Below are positions 18,575-27,095 of a stretch of DNA of 64,000 nucleotides, piece after piece. Source of the stretch: Candidatus Rifleibacteriota bacterium (GTDB lineage: Bacteria; Muiribacteriota; Ozemobacteria; Ozemobacterales; Ozemobacteraceae); contig JADFYG010000004.1 of the NCBI GenBank assembly GCA_015233155.1, forward strand, positions 62,001-126,000, read 5' to 3'. Below the pieces are notes generated by a model. The model saw only the letters and a list, made by a program, of their open reading frames with translations. It was not told the origin of the DNA and ran no database searches. Numbering within the stretch: the stretch's first letter is position 1; each line of letters starts with the position of its first letter. The position numbers and the translations under genes were made by a program.

Positions 18575-20066
18575 GACTTGTTATCTCCTTTAAGAGAAAC
18601 TCGCGGGCGACTTCACGATCATCAAATGGCAGGATTTTTCCGGCAAAAGTTTGTCCGGTTTCGTGTCCCTTTCCAGCGATGAGCACTATGTCTCCGGGTT
18701 TGGCCATTTCAATGGCGGCTTCGATGGCAAGACGGCGGTCGATCTCTATTTTTACGCTGCCGCGCTCAGTCACGGACAATGGAGTTATACCGGCCATTAT
18801 TTCGGCAACAATGTCTTCTGGGCGCTCATCTCTCGGATTGTCGCTGGTGACAATAGTTACATCGGATAGAGTAGCTGCCAGACGACCCATCAGGGGTCGT
18901 TTCTCGTGTGAGCGATTTCCTCCGCAGCCGAATACCGTGAGCACATGCCCCTTGGCGATTGGGCGCACTGCTTTAAGAACATTTTCGAGCGAAGCAGGAG
19001 AATGAGCGTAGTCGATAATTACAGTTAACCCACGCGTGTTTGTAATAGTTTCAAATCGACCCGGAACATTGGATACGCTTTCCAGGCCGGCCTTGATGGC
19101 AGGCCAATCTATATCTACCGAGCGGGCGAGAGCGGCTGCCATAAGTGCATTCATCACATTGAAAGCACCTGGCATCCGGATTGTGCATGGAATGCGAAGC
19201 CCCTGTGCAACAATGATGAAACTGCTTCCTGAACCGGTCATCTCGATATTTTGCGCAAAAATGCGCGCAGTATGATCCAACAGGCTTACCGTCGATACCG
19301 GAATTCCGCGTTCGCAGCATTCACGCGCCAGCCGATCACCCCATGTGTCATCGATAGCGATGACTGCGGTTTTACCCGATGGGAGCAAATCAAAAAAAAG
19401 ATGTCGTTTGGTTTGGTAATAATCCTCCATATTTGGATGAAACTCGGTATGCTCCAGGGAAAGATTCGTAAACCCTGCTGCAGCGAAGTGCAGATCCTCG
19501 ACGCGTGCCGTTTTTAACGCATGCGAACTGACTTCCATTACCCCCGCGTGAACACCGTTAATTCGCGCCTCTTCTATCAGAGCTGTAACGTCGAGTGATT
19601 CTGGAGTCGTATTTTTTGCCGGGCGGCGATCGAACCAGAGATCGTATTCCACAGTTCCGAAGCGGAATGCGCGGCCGAAATGATTTTTCAGAATAGATTG
19701 CAGAAGATACGTCGTGGTGGTTTTTCCTTTGGTGCCTGTGATGCCAATCACGACAGCCTTGCGCGAAGGATGCTCGTAAAATTCAGCGGCGAGGCTGGAA
19801 AGGGCGCGCCTTGCATCCGCCACCCGGACTGCGGGAATGATTCCGATGTCGGCAATTGCATGCTCTGTAATGATTGCTGCAGCACCCCGGGCAACTGCTT
19901 CGCCAATGAATTTTGCCCCGTCGATGTTTGTTCCGGAAAGGGCGACGAAAAGATCTCCGCGGCGAAGTTTTCGGGAGTCAAAAGCAATCCCTTCGACAGG
20001 TGTTTGTGGCGATCCGCGGAGCTCAAGGTACTGACAGGTTGCAAGCAATGTCGCAAGCGTTTTCAT
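18567..20066 (-). CDS. murE: UDP-MurNAc-tripeptide synthetase MurE (meso-DAP type)
   Basis: MurE adds the third stem-peptide residue. The 499-residue protein shows the N-terminal domain (IAFDSRKLRRGDLFVAL), the ATP loop GITGTKGKTTTTYLL and the C-terminal signature SDNPRDERPEDI. The DNPR motif is the established marker of meso-diaminopimelate-specific enzymes, as opposed to lysine types, so the peptidoglycan is probably of the DAP kind. The gene lies 81 bp after ftsI and overlaps murF by 8 bp. Confidence 0.97.
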   Translation of the reverse strand: MKTLATLLATCQYLELRGSPQTPVEGIAFDSRKLRRGDLFVALSGTNIDGAKFIGEAVARGAAAIITEHAIADIGIIPAVRVADARRALSSLAAEFYEHPSRKAVVIGITGTKGKTTTTYLLQSILKNHFGRAFRFGTVEYDLWFDRRPAKNTTPESLDVTALIEEARINGVHAGVMEVSSHALKTARVEDLHFAAAGFTNLSLEHTEFHPNMEDYYQTKRHLFFDLLPSGKTAVIAIDDTWGDRLARECCERGIPVSTVSLLDHTARIFAQNIEMTGSGSSFIIVAQGLRIPCTIRMPGAFNVMNALMAAALARSVDIDWPAIKAGLESVSNVPGRFETITNTRGLTVIIDYAHSPASLENVLKAVRPIAKGHVLTVFGCGGNRSHEKRPLMGRLAATLSDVTIVTSDNPRDERPEDIVAEIMAGITPLSVTERGSVKIEIDRRLAIEAAIEMAKPGDIVLIAGKGHETGQTFAGKILPFDDREVAREFLLKEITSHA

Positions 20067-20147
20067 GGAGTAACCTCAAAAATAAGAGAATATTCATGAA
20101 AAAAACAGTTATTGAAAGAAGACGCGTAATAGATCATCGTTCGGATG

Positions 20148-22184
20148 TCATTCCCCAATGCGCGGGGAAAATTTGATCGTGAGTGGATTTGCCGCAGAAC
20201 GCGGGGCTCCTGCCTGGGGACTCTGCTCGACAGCTATGCCATTTCCGACGAGGCGGACCGGAAGATCGAGTGTTCGAGCCATGCTGGCAACTTCTTTCAA
20301 GGTAAGACCCATGAAATTGGGAATACTATCCTGAAGGCTAGATGACGCGTTCGAGGCAATAGGGCACTGCTCGGCCAGTGGCGGAGCGAAGGAATTCAAA
20401 TCCATTCCGTGGAGTAGGGTTGATGTTGCTGCAACGGTGTCGTTTGAAGCTTTATCGACAGAGGCTGATGAGGTTGCGATAGCTGGATGCTTATCGGGTT
20501 GCACCTTGAGGTATTTCAAGATGCGGTCGCCTATTATTGCGAATACAGGACCGGCAACTTTTCCGCCGAACAGGGTTTTCTCCTCGCCTTTGGGCTCGTT
20601 GGCCGCCACAAACAAAACAATTCGTGGATTCATGGCTGGCAGCATCCCGATAAAGGATGTATTGACCTTTTCCTGGAAATATCCGCCGTGAGGGTTAGCC
20701 TTCTGCGCGGTACTTGTCTTGCCGCCGACCGAATAATCGGCAATGGCTGCTTGCTGGCCGGTTCCATGATCGACAACCCCAATAAGCATTTTGCGCAAAC
20801 TCTCTGCGAGTTTTTCGGGGAATACGCGACGAATGGGTTCCGGATGTATCTCTTCGCGAATGTCGCCTGTCTGGGATACGATTGACTTGATCAGGTGAGG
20901 CTTCATCAATAAACCGCCGTTGGCGACTGCAGAGTATGCTCTTACAAGTTGGATTCCCGTTACGGCGAGCTCCTGACCTATACATAAAGATGCGGCAGAA
21001 AGTCCAGACCATTTTGAAGGAGAGGAAAACATCCCCTGGCTTTCTGATGGAGTTTCAATGCCTGTGGGCTCGCCGAAGCCCATTTCCCGATACATGCGAT
21101 ATAGTTGTCGGGAATCGATCAGCTGCGAAATTTGCACCATTGAAGAGTTGCAGGATTGGGCGATGGCCTCATTGATGTCGACGAGGCCATGGCTTCCGTG
21201 ACATTTGATGTGTCGCCCCATTACTTCTCCGAAGCCTTTGCAGTAAAAACGTGTTCCGGAAGTTATCTTCCCGGTCTTGATACCACATGCGGCGGCGAAT
21301 ATTTTCATGCAGGAGCCGGGCTCGAAAACGTCTACAACGGGGCGGTTGCGATACGAATCGGATGGCGACTCGGCAAATTTGTTCAGGTCATAATTCGGCA
21401 GGCAGGCCATTCCCAGTATTTCGCCGGTGTATGGATCCATGGCAATGGCAGTGGCATCGATTGGCTTGTACTGTTCTATCAGCTTTGCAAGCTCGGTTTC
21501 CATGATGTGCTGGATGAATGAATCGATAGTCAGTGTGAGGTTGCAACCTCCGGCCGGGGGCTTCACGACGCGCAATCCGCTGGAGCCTTCTTCGCCAAAG
21601 CTGACATCTTCCTGAACCGAGACGCCGGGGTAGCCGCGCATAGTGTCGTGAAAAGAGCGCTCAAGACCTTCCAGGCCTTGTCCGTCGGCACCGCAAAATC
21701 CCAAAATATTTGATGCCAGACTATTTTGCGGATAAATGCGGCGATAATTTTCCTCGAAAATTACGCCGGGCAGATTCAGGGCCATCACTTTTGTTGCGAT
21801 GGGCCGTTCAATGCCTTTCATAATTGGAAGATAGCCTTTGCGGCCAGCTATTTTTGCAAGAATTTCCTCACGTGTCAGTGGAATGATTGTCGAAAGGATG
21901 TTCGCAGTTTCACGGATTGATTTGACTTCCTTGGTATAAAGATACATTGTGTAGGTTTCAACTGAGATAGCCAGATCGACGCCATTTCTGTCAAAGATAG
22001 AACCACGTTTCACATCTATCGTGTGTCTGGTCAGATGATTCTTTTCTGACAGTTGACTCCAGAATTCATACTGGATGATTTGCAGGTATGCAAGACGCAA
22101 AAAAAAGAGACTCAGAACGACACCTATGGTTAAAAAAAGGTATAAAACCCGCATTGTTCGAGGCCGGAGGCGATTCAGATTCAC
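20148..22184 (-). CDS. ftsI: Septal transpeptidase FtsI/PBP (class B) with PASTA domain
   Basis: This is a division-specific peptidoglycan transpeptidase of 678 residues. One N-terminal membrane helix (about 12-32) is followed by the dimerisation domain and the transpeptidase domain. The catalytic SxxK is S291-C-M-K294 and the SxN motif is S344-C-N346. The third motif is K489-T-S491 (GGKTSTAQK) instead of the usual KTG. A single PASTA-like domain (about 620-675, IPNFMGLTLKEVASMA) ends the protein, as in SpoVD/PBP2x types. The start overlaps rsmH by 4 bp (ATGA). Confidence 0.95.
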   Translation of the reverse strand: MNLNRLRPRTMRVLYLFLTIGVVLSLFFLRLAYLQIIQYEFWSQLSEKNHLTRHTIDVKRGSIFDRNGVDLAISVETYTMYLYTKEVKSIRETANILSTIIPLTREEILAKIAGRKGYLPIMKGIERPIATKVMALNLPGVIFEENYRRIYPQNSLASNILGFCGADGQGLEGLERSFHDTMRGYPGVSVQEDVSFGEEGSSGLRVVKPPAGGCNLTLTIDSFIQHIMETELAKLIEQYKPIDATAIAMDPYTGEILGMACLPNYDLNKFAESPSDSYRNRPVVDVFEPGSCMKIFAAACGIKTGKITSGTRFYCKGFGEVMGRHIKCHGSHGLVDINEAIAQSCNSSMVQISQLIDSRQLYRMYREMGFGEPTGIETPSESQGMFSSPSKWSGLSAASLCIGQELAVTGIQLVRAYSAVANGGLLMKPHLIKSIVSQTGDIREEIHPEPIRRVFPEKLAESLRKMLIGVVDHGTGQQAAIADYSVGGKTSTAQKANPHGGYFQEKVNTSFIGMLPAMNPRIVLFVAANEPKGEEKTLFGGKVAGPVFAIIGDRILKYLKVQPDKHPAIATSSASVDKASNDTVAATSTLLHGMDLNSFAPPLAEQCPIASNASSSLQDSIPNFMGLTLKEVASMARTLDLPVRLVGNGIAVEQSPQAGAPRSAANPLTIKFSPRIGE

Positions 22185-23134
22185 AGGAGTTTCTCTGCTA
22201 TACGGAGTTTGGCCGATCTTGCTCTCGGATTTGTGGTAATTTCTTCGAGGTCGGCTGTAAGTGGTTTGCGGGTTATGAGTCTGAGTACAGGTTTCTTATG
22301 ACAATTGCATACAGGAAACGTTGGGGGACACTGACACGGATGAGCACCTGAGAAAAAACGTTCTTTCACGATGCGATCTTCGAGGGAATGAAACGAAATC
22401 ACGGCGATGCGTCCGCATGGATTCAGTGCTGCGATACCGGCCTCGAGGGCCTTTTCAAGTTCGCCGAGCTCATCGTTGACAGCGATTCGCAGTGCCTGAA
22501 AGACCCGGGTGGCGGGATGGATGCCGAGACTGCGTCGGGCGGCGGCAGGGAAAGCTGCTACAATGGTTTCCGCAAGGTCTAAGGTCGTGTAAAAGGGTGA
22601 TTCAGCACGGCGTCTGACTATTGCTGCGGCGATGCGTCGTGACAGGCGTTCTTCTCCATATCTGAAAAAAATAGTCACGAGACGGTCTTCCGGCAGAGTA
22701 TTTACGAGATCAGCAGCCGTGAGACCGGCGTTGGTGTCCATGCGCATGTCGAGAGGGCCGGAGCGCATGAAGGAGAAGCCACGGTCTGGAGTATCCAGCT
22801 GATAGGACGATACTCCAAGATCAAGTAGAAAACCATCGATTCCAGAAATATTGCGATCTTCGAGAACGTGCCCAAGTGCTGATGCCTGCGCATGAACACG
22901 CTCCAGACGCGGATCATTGAAGTCAGTGGCGGAAAGGGCGAGAATCCTGGCATCACGATCCAGTCCGATAGCTCGTTCAATACCTGGAAAATATTCGAGT
23001 ATGAGTCGGGTATGTCCGCCCATTCCAAATGTGCCGTCAACAAATACCCGACCGTCAGCGGGGAATCCATGTTCGAGAATGGCTTTTGGCAGGACGGGCA
23101 GGTGAACCGCAGGCGATTGCCTCTCGGGAATCAT
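22181..23134 (-). CDS. rsmH: 16S rRNA (cytosine1402-N4)-methyltransferase RsmH
   Basis: RsmH (formerly MraW) methylates C1402 of 16S rRNA using SAM and is a standard member of the division/cell-wall cluster. The 317-residue protein starts with the typical HxPVL-type segment (SPAVHLPVLPKAILE). It carries the SAM-binding region (FVDGTFGMGGHTRLIL), the LLDLGVSSYQLD motif and the VISFHSLEDRIVK motif. It overlaps the upstream ftsL-like gene by 4 bp and the downstream ftsI by 4 bp. No mraZ precedes it. Confidence 0.97.
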   Translation of the reverse strand: MIPERQSPAVHLPVLPKAILEHGFPADGRVFVDGTFGMGGHTRLILEYFPGIERAIGLDRDARILALSATDFNDPRLERVHAQASALGHVLEDRNISGIDGFLLDLGVSSYQLDTPDRGFSFMRSGPLDMRMDTNAGLTAADLVNTLPEDRLVTIFFRYGEERLSRRIAAAIVRRRAESPFYTTLDLAETIVAAFPAAARRSLGIHPATRVFQALRIAVNDELGELEKALEAGIAALNPCGRIAVISFHSLEDRIVKERFFSGAHPCQCPPTFPVCNCHKKPVLRLITRKPLTADLEEITTNPRARSAKLRIAEKLL

Positions 23135-23499
23135 TTGTCGTTTATCACCGGCATAGTGACATAGAGAACGCGCTTGGGAACAACCATACCCAGATCGTTT
23201 TTGGCGACTTTTTCAATACGGCTGATGGATTGAAGTTTTGATATATCGGCTTTAAGGACGGCGTTGTTGATCTCAATGGAGTCTGATTTCTTGTTCAGAT
23301 CCTGGATACGAAGTTTAACCTCAACCATCTTTGTTGACTGCCAGACATACATGGTGAACATCAGGCTTAGCAGAAGAATAGTTGTCATATACAGGCGGAC
23401 CATATGGCGTTTGCGGGAAAGAGGCACGGCGTATTGGTCACCTCGAACAGTGGATGTGGAAACAGGATTTACAATCGGAAAGGTTGCGAGATGTTTCAC
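23131..23499 (-). CDS. ftsL: FtsL/DivIC-like cell division protein
   Basis: This is a 122-residue bitopic protein. A basic cytoplasmic N-terminus precedes one membrane helix (about 36-53, YMTTILLLSLMFTMYVW). A coiled-coil extracytoplasmic region follows (VKLRIQDLNKKSDSIEINN), and the characteristic ending is RIEKVAKNDLGMVVPKRVLYV. This is the FtsL/DivIC septum-formation fold. The start is GTG, with GGAG 7 bp upstream. It stands before rsmH, whereas the common order is rsmH-ftsL-ftsI, so either FtsL has moved or this is a DivIC relative in its place. Position and coupling to rsmH and ftsI favour FtsL. Confidence 0.8.
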   Translation of the reverse strand: MKHLATFPIVNPVSTSTVRGDQYAVPLSRKRHMVRLYMTTILLLSLMFTMYVWQSTKMVEVKLRIQDLNKKSDSIEINNAVLKADISKLQSISRIEKVAKNDLGMVVPKRVLYVTMPVINDK

Positions 23500-23741
23500 G
23501 GAATCTCCAAATCCAGATTTAAAATTTCAGGTCAAATGTGTAATCGATGTGTTCTGAAAAAATACGAGTGAAAAAGATACTTCTTTCCTAGAAAGTTCTT
23601 CGGCAGTTTGCTCGTTATAACTGAGAAATAAATGCATAATTCCGCGAGGGCAGAGAAAAACATGGGCGTTAATGTGTTCATAGCATGTTTTTGCACCCAA
23701 GCTTTCATTCCGGTTAGTATCCATACGTGTTTGGCATACAA
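23500..23741. other. Leader region of the division cluster
   Basis: About 240 bp ahead of the ftsL-like gene. It must contain the promoter of the cell-wall cluster, because the peptidase transcript ends at the terminator to its right. I see no mraZ gene or remnant, and no near-consensus promoter. Open frames of about 70 codons on the minus strand lack ribosome sites and look spurious. Confidence 0.4.
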
Positions 23742-23776
23742 GCAAAAGGGAGAAACCCGTAGGCTTCTCCCTTATT
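23742..23776 (-). terminator. Terminator of the clostripain-family peptidase gene
   Basis: A 9-bp perfect stem (AAGGGAGAA at 23746-23754 with TTCTCCCTT at 23765-23773) is followed on the minus strand by TTTT. It lies 20-50 bp beyond the stop of the peptidase gene and before the cell-wall cluster, which therefore probably has its own promoter in 23500-23740. I could not pick a convincing one. Confidence 0.75.
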
Positions 23777-23792
23777 GTAAGAGGAAAACGGG

Positions 23793-26642
23793 TTACCTTG
23801 GAATAACGGTACCATGCTGGCGCTGAAATTCCAAGAGGGAACGAATATCATGTTCAAGATCTGCCGAAGCCTCGCGGTGTTGCGCAGGGAGAGCTTCTAT
23901 GCTGTGCAGAGCATTTTCAGCCGCATGCGGGTCGCTTTCCATGCTCATTCGGACCGATTCGAGGATGTGTGTTCGCATGCTCGAAAGCATATCGATGTCA
24001 TCCTGGTATTGTCGGGAAGTTGGTGAGCGAGTGGGAGAACGGGAACGGCTACTTGAAGCTCCGGCATAATCATGGATTCGACTATCCACGGTTGGCGAAA
24101 GGAATGCCTTGATTTGTTTTACCAGGTCGCGACGCTGATCTGCAGCATTTATGGCTTCGACACCAAAAGAGAAGAACAGCAATCGGTATCCGTCGTTTAC
24201 AGCCACTCCGGCGGAACCGGATGATTTAATCCCGCGGGTTGTAGAAAACGCCTTGAAATTTGGACCGACCATGCTTCGGCGATCGGCGATATCCCGGGCA
24301 CCGGCCTCGAATTTCATGATAACTTGTCCACCTGGGAGAGCATCGATCTCGTCGGGCCACTTCTGGTTGTTGGCGCCATCTCCGCCGTATATCTGGAATG
24401 TTACATTTGGCAGGAAACTTTGAGCGCCTGTGATAACGTGGACATCGGTATCGTCCTGCACGAATGTGACCTTGCAGAGGTCTTTCAGAAAGGGAGTATC
24501 GCGAAGCGAGAATGCCAGATCCTGGCCGGAAAGAGCAAGGCGACCGCCACCCTTCAGAAAACTTGTCAGCGCATCTATTTCATCGGGGGCGAGTTGTTGA
24601 CGGTCAGAGGAGTCCTGAATAGAAAGAAAGACCCAGCCGTCAATGTAACGCTTCAGCACATCGGGTTTTATGTTTCCGTCAAGCACGCGATCCCATGTGT
24701 CGAACCCGATGCCAGCACTTTTAAACATGGCTTGAAGAACCGGCGGTGATGGAGAGAAACCATCGGTATAGGCAAGCAGGACCTGGCCGGTGGTCTGGAA
24801 TGGCGGCTTCACGAAAAATGCCGTGCGATAGGTCGCCGGAGGTATACCCTCACCGGTGAGTTGGAATGAAAGGGTAACCTGTGTGTTGACAGGCGTCTCA
24901 CTGGCAACGTGAAATACGAATCCCGGGAATGATGTCTCTTTGCCGGGCTGTGGAGTTTGGGTAATGACCGCCACTGTTTTATCGCACTCGACAGTCTTGC
25001 ATGAGCTTGCGAACGAGATGTTTACCTTGTTTATGCTTTTCTTTCCACAATTCGTAAGCGTGAACAAAGCTGTAACATCTTCACCTGCAGCAATGCGGCC
25101 GTCGCGATTCTGATCTTGTAATACCACCTGTTGAATTCGAATATATGGCAGATCCGGGGTTTCGAATGCATCCAGAAAACCGGGCCAACCGGTCTGTTTG
25201 CTGAGCGCGAGTAATGCATAGCGCTTCTGATACGCGCGGAAGGAGCCTCGCTCTGGAAGATAGATAGAGAGTCCATGGGCGTCCTTGTATTTCTCGCCGA
25301 TATGGCCGTTTGCGGAAATCAATCCCGTCGCTGCGTTCATTGTCAGAGCATTTGAAAGATCGGCAGCGGCTTTTTTCAATGCGGCGTTCGAAGCGTGAGT
25401 CTTGAGGAGTTCTGCGAAATTAGCGAGATCGACGTTGTCCTCGTATACATATTTTAGCGCATTCTGGCGGATTTGATCAATTTTGTCTATTTCGATCACA
25501 TCCTGCTTCAGCGCGTTACAGAAACTATTCAAAATCGGAATAAATTCAGCAATCTTCGACAAATCCAAAAGTGAAAGAACAACAGCAGTGTTTCCCTGGT
25601 CACCATTATTATAGGATGCGTTGTAATAGGAAACAATATTTTGGCCCAATTTGCGGCCATCGATTTCCGGAGCGGCAGTCAGACTTTCAAGAATCTTGTC
25701 ATATGGCCAGCCGTTTTCAGGTTCGAGGTCTGTGGATCCGACTTGATATCTTGCGTAAGGAGCAGTCTCGCAGGCGACTTCGAGCATTTGCATGAGACAT
25801 GCATCGAAACCGATCAAATCGAGGGGTTGCCCAAGGACGTCCTTGATTCTGGCGAGGGTTGTTCCAAGAGTTGGAATATCCATAGACGTTCCCGAGGTTT
25901 CGTCAATAGATATGTTATATGAGGTTGTATCCATGGCTTGTCGTAAAGTAGCACTCATGGCAGCATTGCGACTGTGCCCCTGCGCGGAATTACGTCCAAA
26001 AGGGTTGATTGCCGATTCCGGGCTTGGAGGAGTAACCGGAGTGGCTCCGTCAGGTGTAACGTCTTTCCAGCCAGAGCCGTGATCCCAGAGTATGAGCGCG
26101 TAGCGTTTGGCCGGATAGGATTTTTTAGCCCAAGTTACGAAATCTATCAATGTTTTCGGTGCCGCACTGTCCATTTCGCCAAGGTCTTGAATGGCTGGCG
26201 AGCTGACGTGTTTGGGCTGGTCGTCTTTCTTGATGTAGAAACGCTTTGTGCCCTTCCATTTCATTTCGCAGTCTTGCGAATAGGAGCCGACGCGATCCAA
26301 CTGGACTACAATGTTTACTTTGTCGGTCGACCCGACAGATTCCAACTCGTTAAGGTCGCCTTCATCGCTGGCTTCGAGATTGTTATCGGCGGCCATGAAG
26401 ACCATGAAGGTCCATTCTTTGATTGGGTTGGTTGCAGAAGCCGTTGTTGAAGATGAGCGTGTCGCTGGCTGGGTGGCTGTCGGATGGACTGCCGGATGGG
26501 CCGTCGGATGGACTGCCGGATGGGGATGAGAACCGGCAGTAGATGTGGAATGCGCAGCGGCAAAAAGAAGAGTGCATGAGAATAATGCGAACAGAGCTGC
26601 AACGAAGTGAATGCTTCGCGATTTTTTGCGGTTTGAAGTCAT
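23793..26642 (-). CDS. Secreted clostripain-family (C11) cysteine peptidase
   Basis: This is a 949-residue exported protein. A signal peptide (about 1-30) is followed by a Pro/His/Thr-rich linker (about 38-66). The C11 peptidase domain begins at EWTFMVFMAADNNLEASD. The catalytic His is in YALILWDHGSGW and the catalytic Cys in LIGFDACLMQMLEVAC, as in clostripain relatives. A later region has an internal beta-rich domain (about 520-640) and a GATase-like Rossmann stretch (GRLALSGQDLAF) of unknown role. C11 enzymes cleave after Arg or Lys and often self-process, but the substrate here is unknown. It has a strong own promoter and a terminator, so it is monocistronic. Confidence 0.85.
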   Translation of the reverse strand: MTSNRKKSRSIHFVAALFALFSCTLLFAAAHSTSTAGSHPHPAVHPTAHPAVHPTATQPATRSSSTTASATNPIKEWTFMVFMAADNNLEASDEGDLNELESVGSTDKVNIVVQLDRVGSYSQDCEMKWKGTKRFYIKKDDQPKHVSSPAIQDLGEMDSAAPKTLIDFVTWAKKSYPAKRYALILWDHGSGWKDVTPDGATPVTPPSPESAINPFGRNSAQGHSRNAAMSATLRQAMDTTSYNISIDETSGTSMDIPTLGTTLARIKDVLGQPLDLIGFDACLMQMLEVACETAPYARYQVGSTDLEPENGWPYDKILESLTAAPEIDGRKLGQNIVSYYNASYNNGDQGNTAVVLSLLDLSKIAEFIPILNSFCNALKQDVIEIDKIDQIRQNALKYVYEDNVDLANFAELLKTHASNAALKKAAADLSNALTMNAATGLISANGHIGEKYKDAHGLSIYLPERGSFRAYQKRYALLALSKQTGWPGFLDAFETPDLPYIRIQQVVLQDQNRDGRIAAGEDVTALFTLTNCGKKSINKVNISFASSCKTVECDKTVAVITQTPQPGKETSFPGFVFHVASETPVNTQVTLSFQLTGEGIPPATYRTAFFVKPPFQTTGQVLLAYTDGFSPSPPVLQAMFKSAGIGFDTWDRVLDGNIKPDVLKRYIDGWVFLSIQDSSDRQQLAPDEIDALTSFLKGGGRLALSGQDLAFSLRDTPFLKDLCKVTFVQDDTDVHVITGAQSFLPNVTFQIYGGDGANNQKWPDEIDALPGGQVIMKFEAGARDIADRRSMVGPNFKAFSTTRGIKSSGSAGVAVNDGYRLLFFSFGVEAINAADQRRDLVKQIKAFLSPTVDSRIHDYAGASSSRSRSPTRSPTSRQYQDDIDMLSSMRTHILESVRMSMESDPHAAENALHSIEALPAQHREASADLEHDIRSLLEFQRQHGTVIPR
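26478..26523 (-). repeat. Short tandem repeat coding a His-Pro-Thr/Val linker
   Basis: A 24-bp unit built around GTCGGATGGACTGCCGGATG occurs about twice in the linker after the signal peptide of the C11 peptidase, with a third partial copy. It encodes HPTAHPAV-type residues. The linker probably separates the signal peptide from the peptidase domain. Confidence 0.6.
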
Positions 26643-26716
26643 GACTGCCTTTCGCCTCCTGGCGCATTAATCCCATGATTTTGTGAAAAATATGCCGACT
26701 GCGGCAAGTATAGTAC

Positions 26717-26745
26717 ATTATAAGAACTGCATGCGTTAACGTCAA
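26717..26745 (-). promoter_or_regulatory. Strong sigma-70-like promoter of the C11 peptidase gene
   Basis: On the minus strand TTGACG (26745-26740), a 17-nt spacer and TATAAT (26722-26717) precede the peptidase start by about 75 bp. This is near-consensus spacing and sequence. A DnaA-box-like TGTGGATAA (26746-26754) abuts the -35, probably by chance. Confidence 0.75.
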
Positions 26746-26804
26746 TGTGGATAAAAGGTCGGAATCTGTCGATAGGGTGGGGGTCCTGAAAGGGGGTGTC
26801 GGCA

Positions 26805-26948
26805 ATGAAGGTGCTGGCCACCATCCTGGTGCTGTTGACGAGCCTGGCCGGTTTTGTTCTTTCGTATGAGTTTGCCTACAAGAACATTGCAAAGTTCTTG
26901 AGCGGAAGCGGAGAACAGGCCCAAATCGCCAGCGTGCAGAGCAGGTAG
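26805..26948 (+). CDS. Small membrane or secreted peptide, 47 aa
   Basis: An ATG 7 bp after an AGGGGGTG ribosome site opens a 47-codon frame. Residues 2-19 are strongly hydrophobic (VLATILVLLTSLAGFVLS). A short soluble tail (YEFAYKNIAKFLSGSGEQAQ...) follows. A strong terminator stands 10 bp after the stop. This gene-like context, an isolated unit between the peptidase promoter and metK, argues that it is real. I do not recognise a family. It may be a single-pass membrane peptide or an exported one. Confidence 0.6.
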   Translation: MKVLATILVLLTSLAGFVLSYEFAYKNIAKFLSGSGEQAQIASVQSR

Positions 26949-26957
26949 ACCGTCGCA

Positions 26958-26996
26958 GGGTGGGAACCCCATGGTTCCCACCCACCGGTTTTATTA
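26958..26996 (+). terminator. Terminator after the 47-aa gene
   Basis: An 11-bp perfect stem (GGGTGGGAACC at 26958-26968 with GGTTCCCACCC at 26973-26983) has a CCAT loop and is followed by ACCGGTTTTATTATT. It separates the small gene from the metK promoter. Confidence 0.8.
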
Positions 26997-27037
26997 TTCA
27001 GAACACGTTTTTTTATGGACTGACTTTTCGTCATTTC

Positions 27038-27066
27038 TTGACGTTCAATTGGTGGATTGGTATACT
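27038..27066 (+). promoter_or_regulatory. metK promoter
   Basis: TTGACG (27038-27043), exactly 17 nt, then TATACT (27061-27066). Transcription would begin near 27073, giving a leader of only about 22 nt before the metK ATG. That is too short for a SAM riboswitch. Confidence 0.8.
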
Positions 27067-27095
27067 ACCTGCACTTTACCTCGATGGAGGCTGAA

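Noticed and set aside
23527..23745. 72- and 69-codon frames in front of the division cluster
   Set aside because: Overlapping frames without ribosome sites and no resemblance to MraZ.
26685..26700. Possible Rex half-site (TTGTGAA) upstream of the C11 peptidase
   Set aside because: Only one half of the palindrome is present.
26746..26754. Perfect DnaA-box-like TGTGGATAA
   Set aside because: A single copy, expected about once by chance in this much DNA; no AT-rich unwinding region or dnaA gene.
26383..26985. 200-codon minus-strand frame across the C11 peptidase 5' end
   Set aside because: Crosses the peptidase promoter and signal peptide in another frame; low-complexity shadow.
27060..27095. 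SAM riboswitch before metK
   Set aside because: The promoter leaves a leader of about 22 nt, too short for any known SAM riboswitch.
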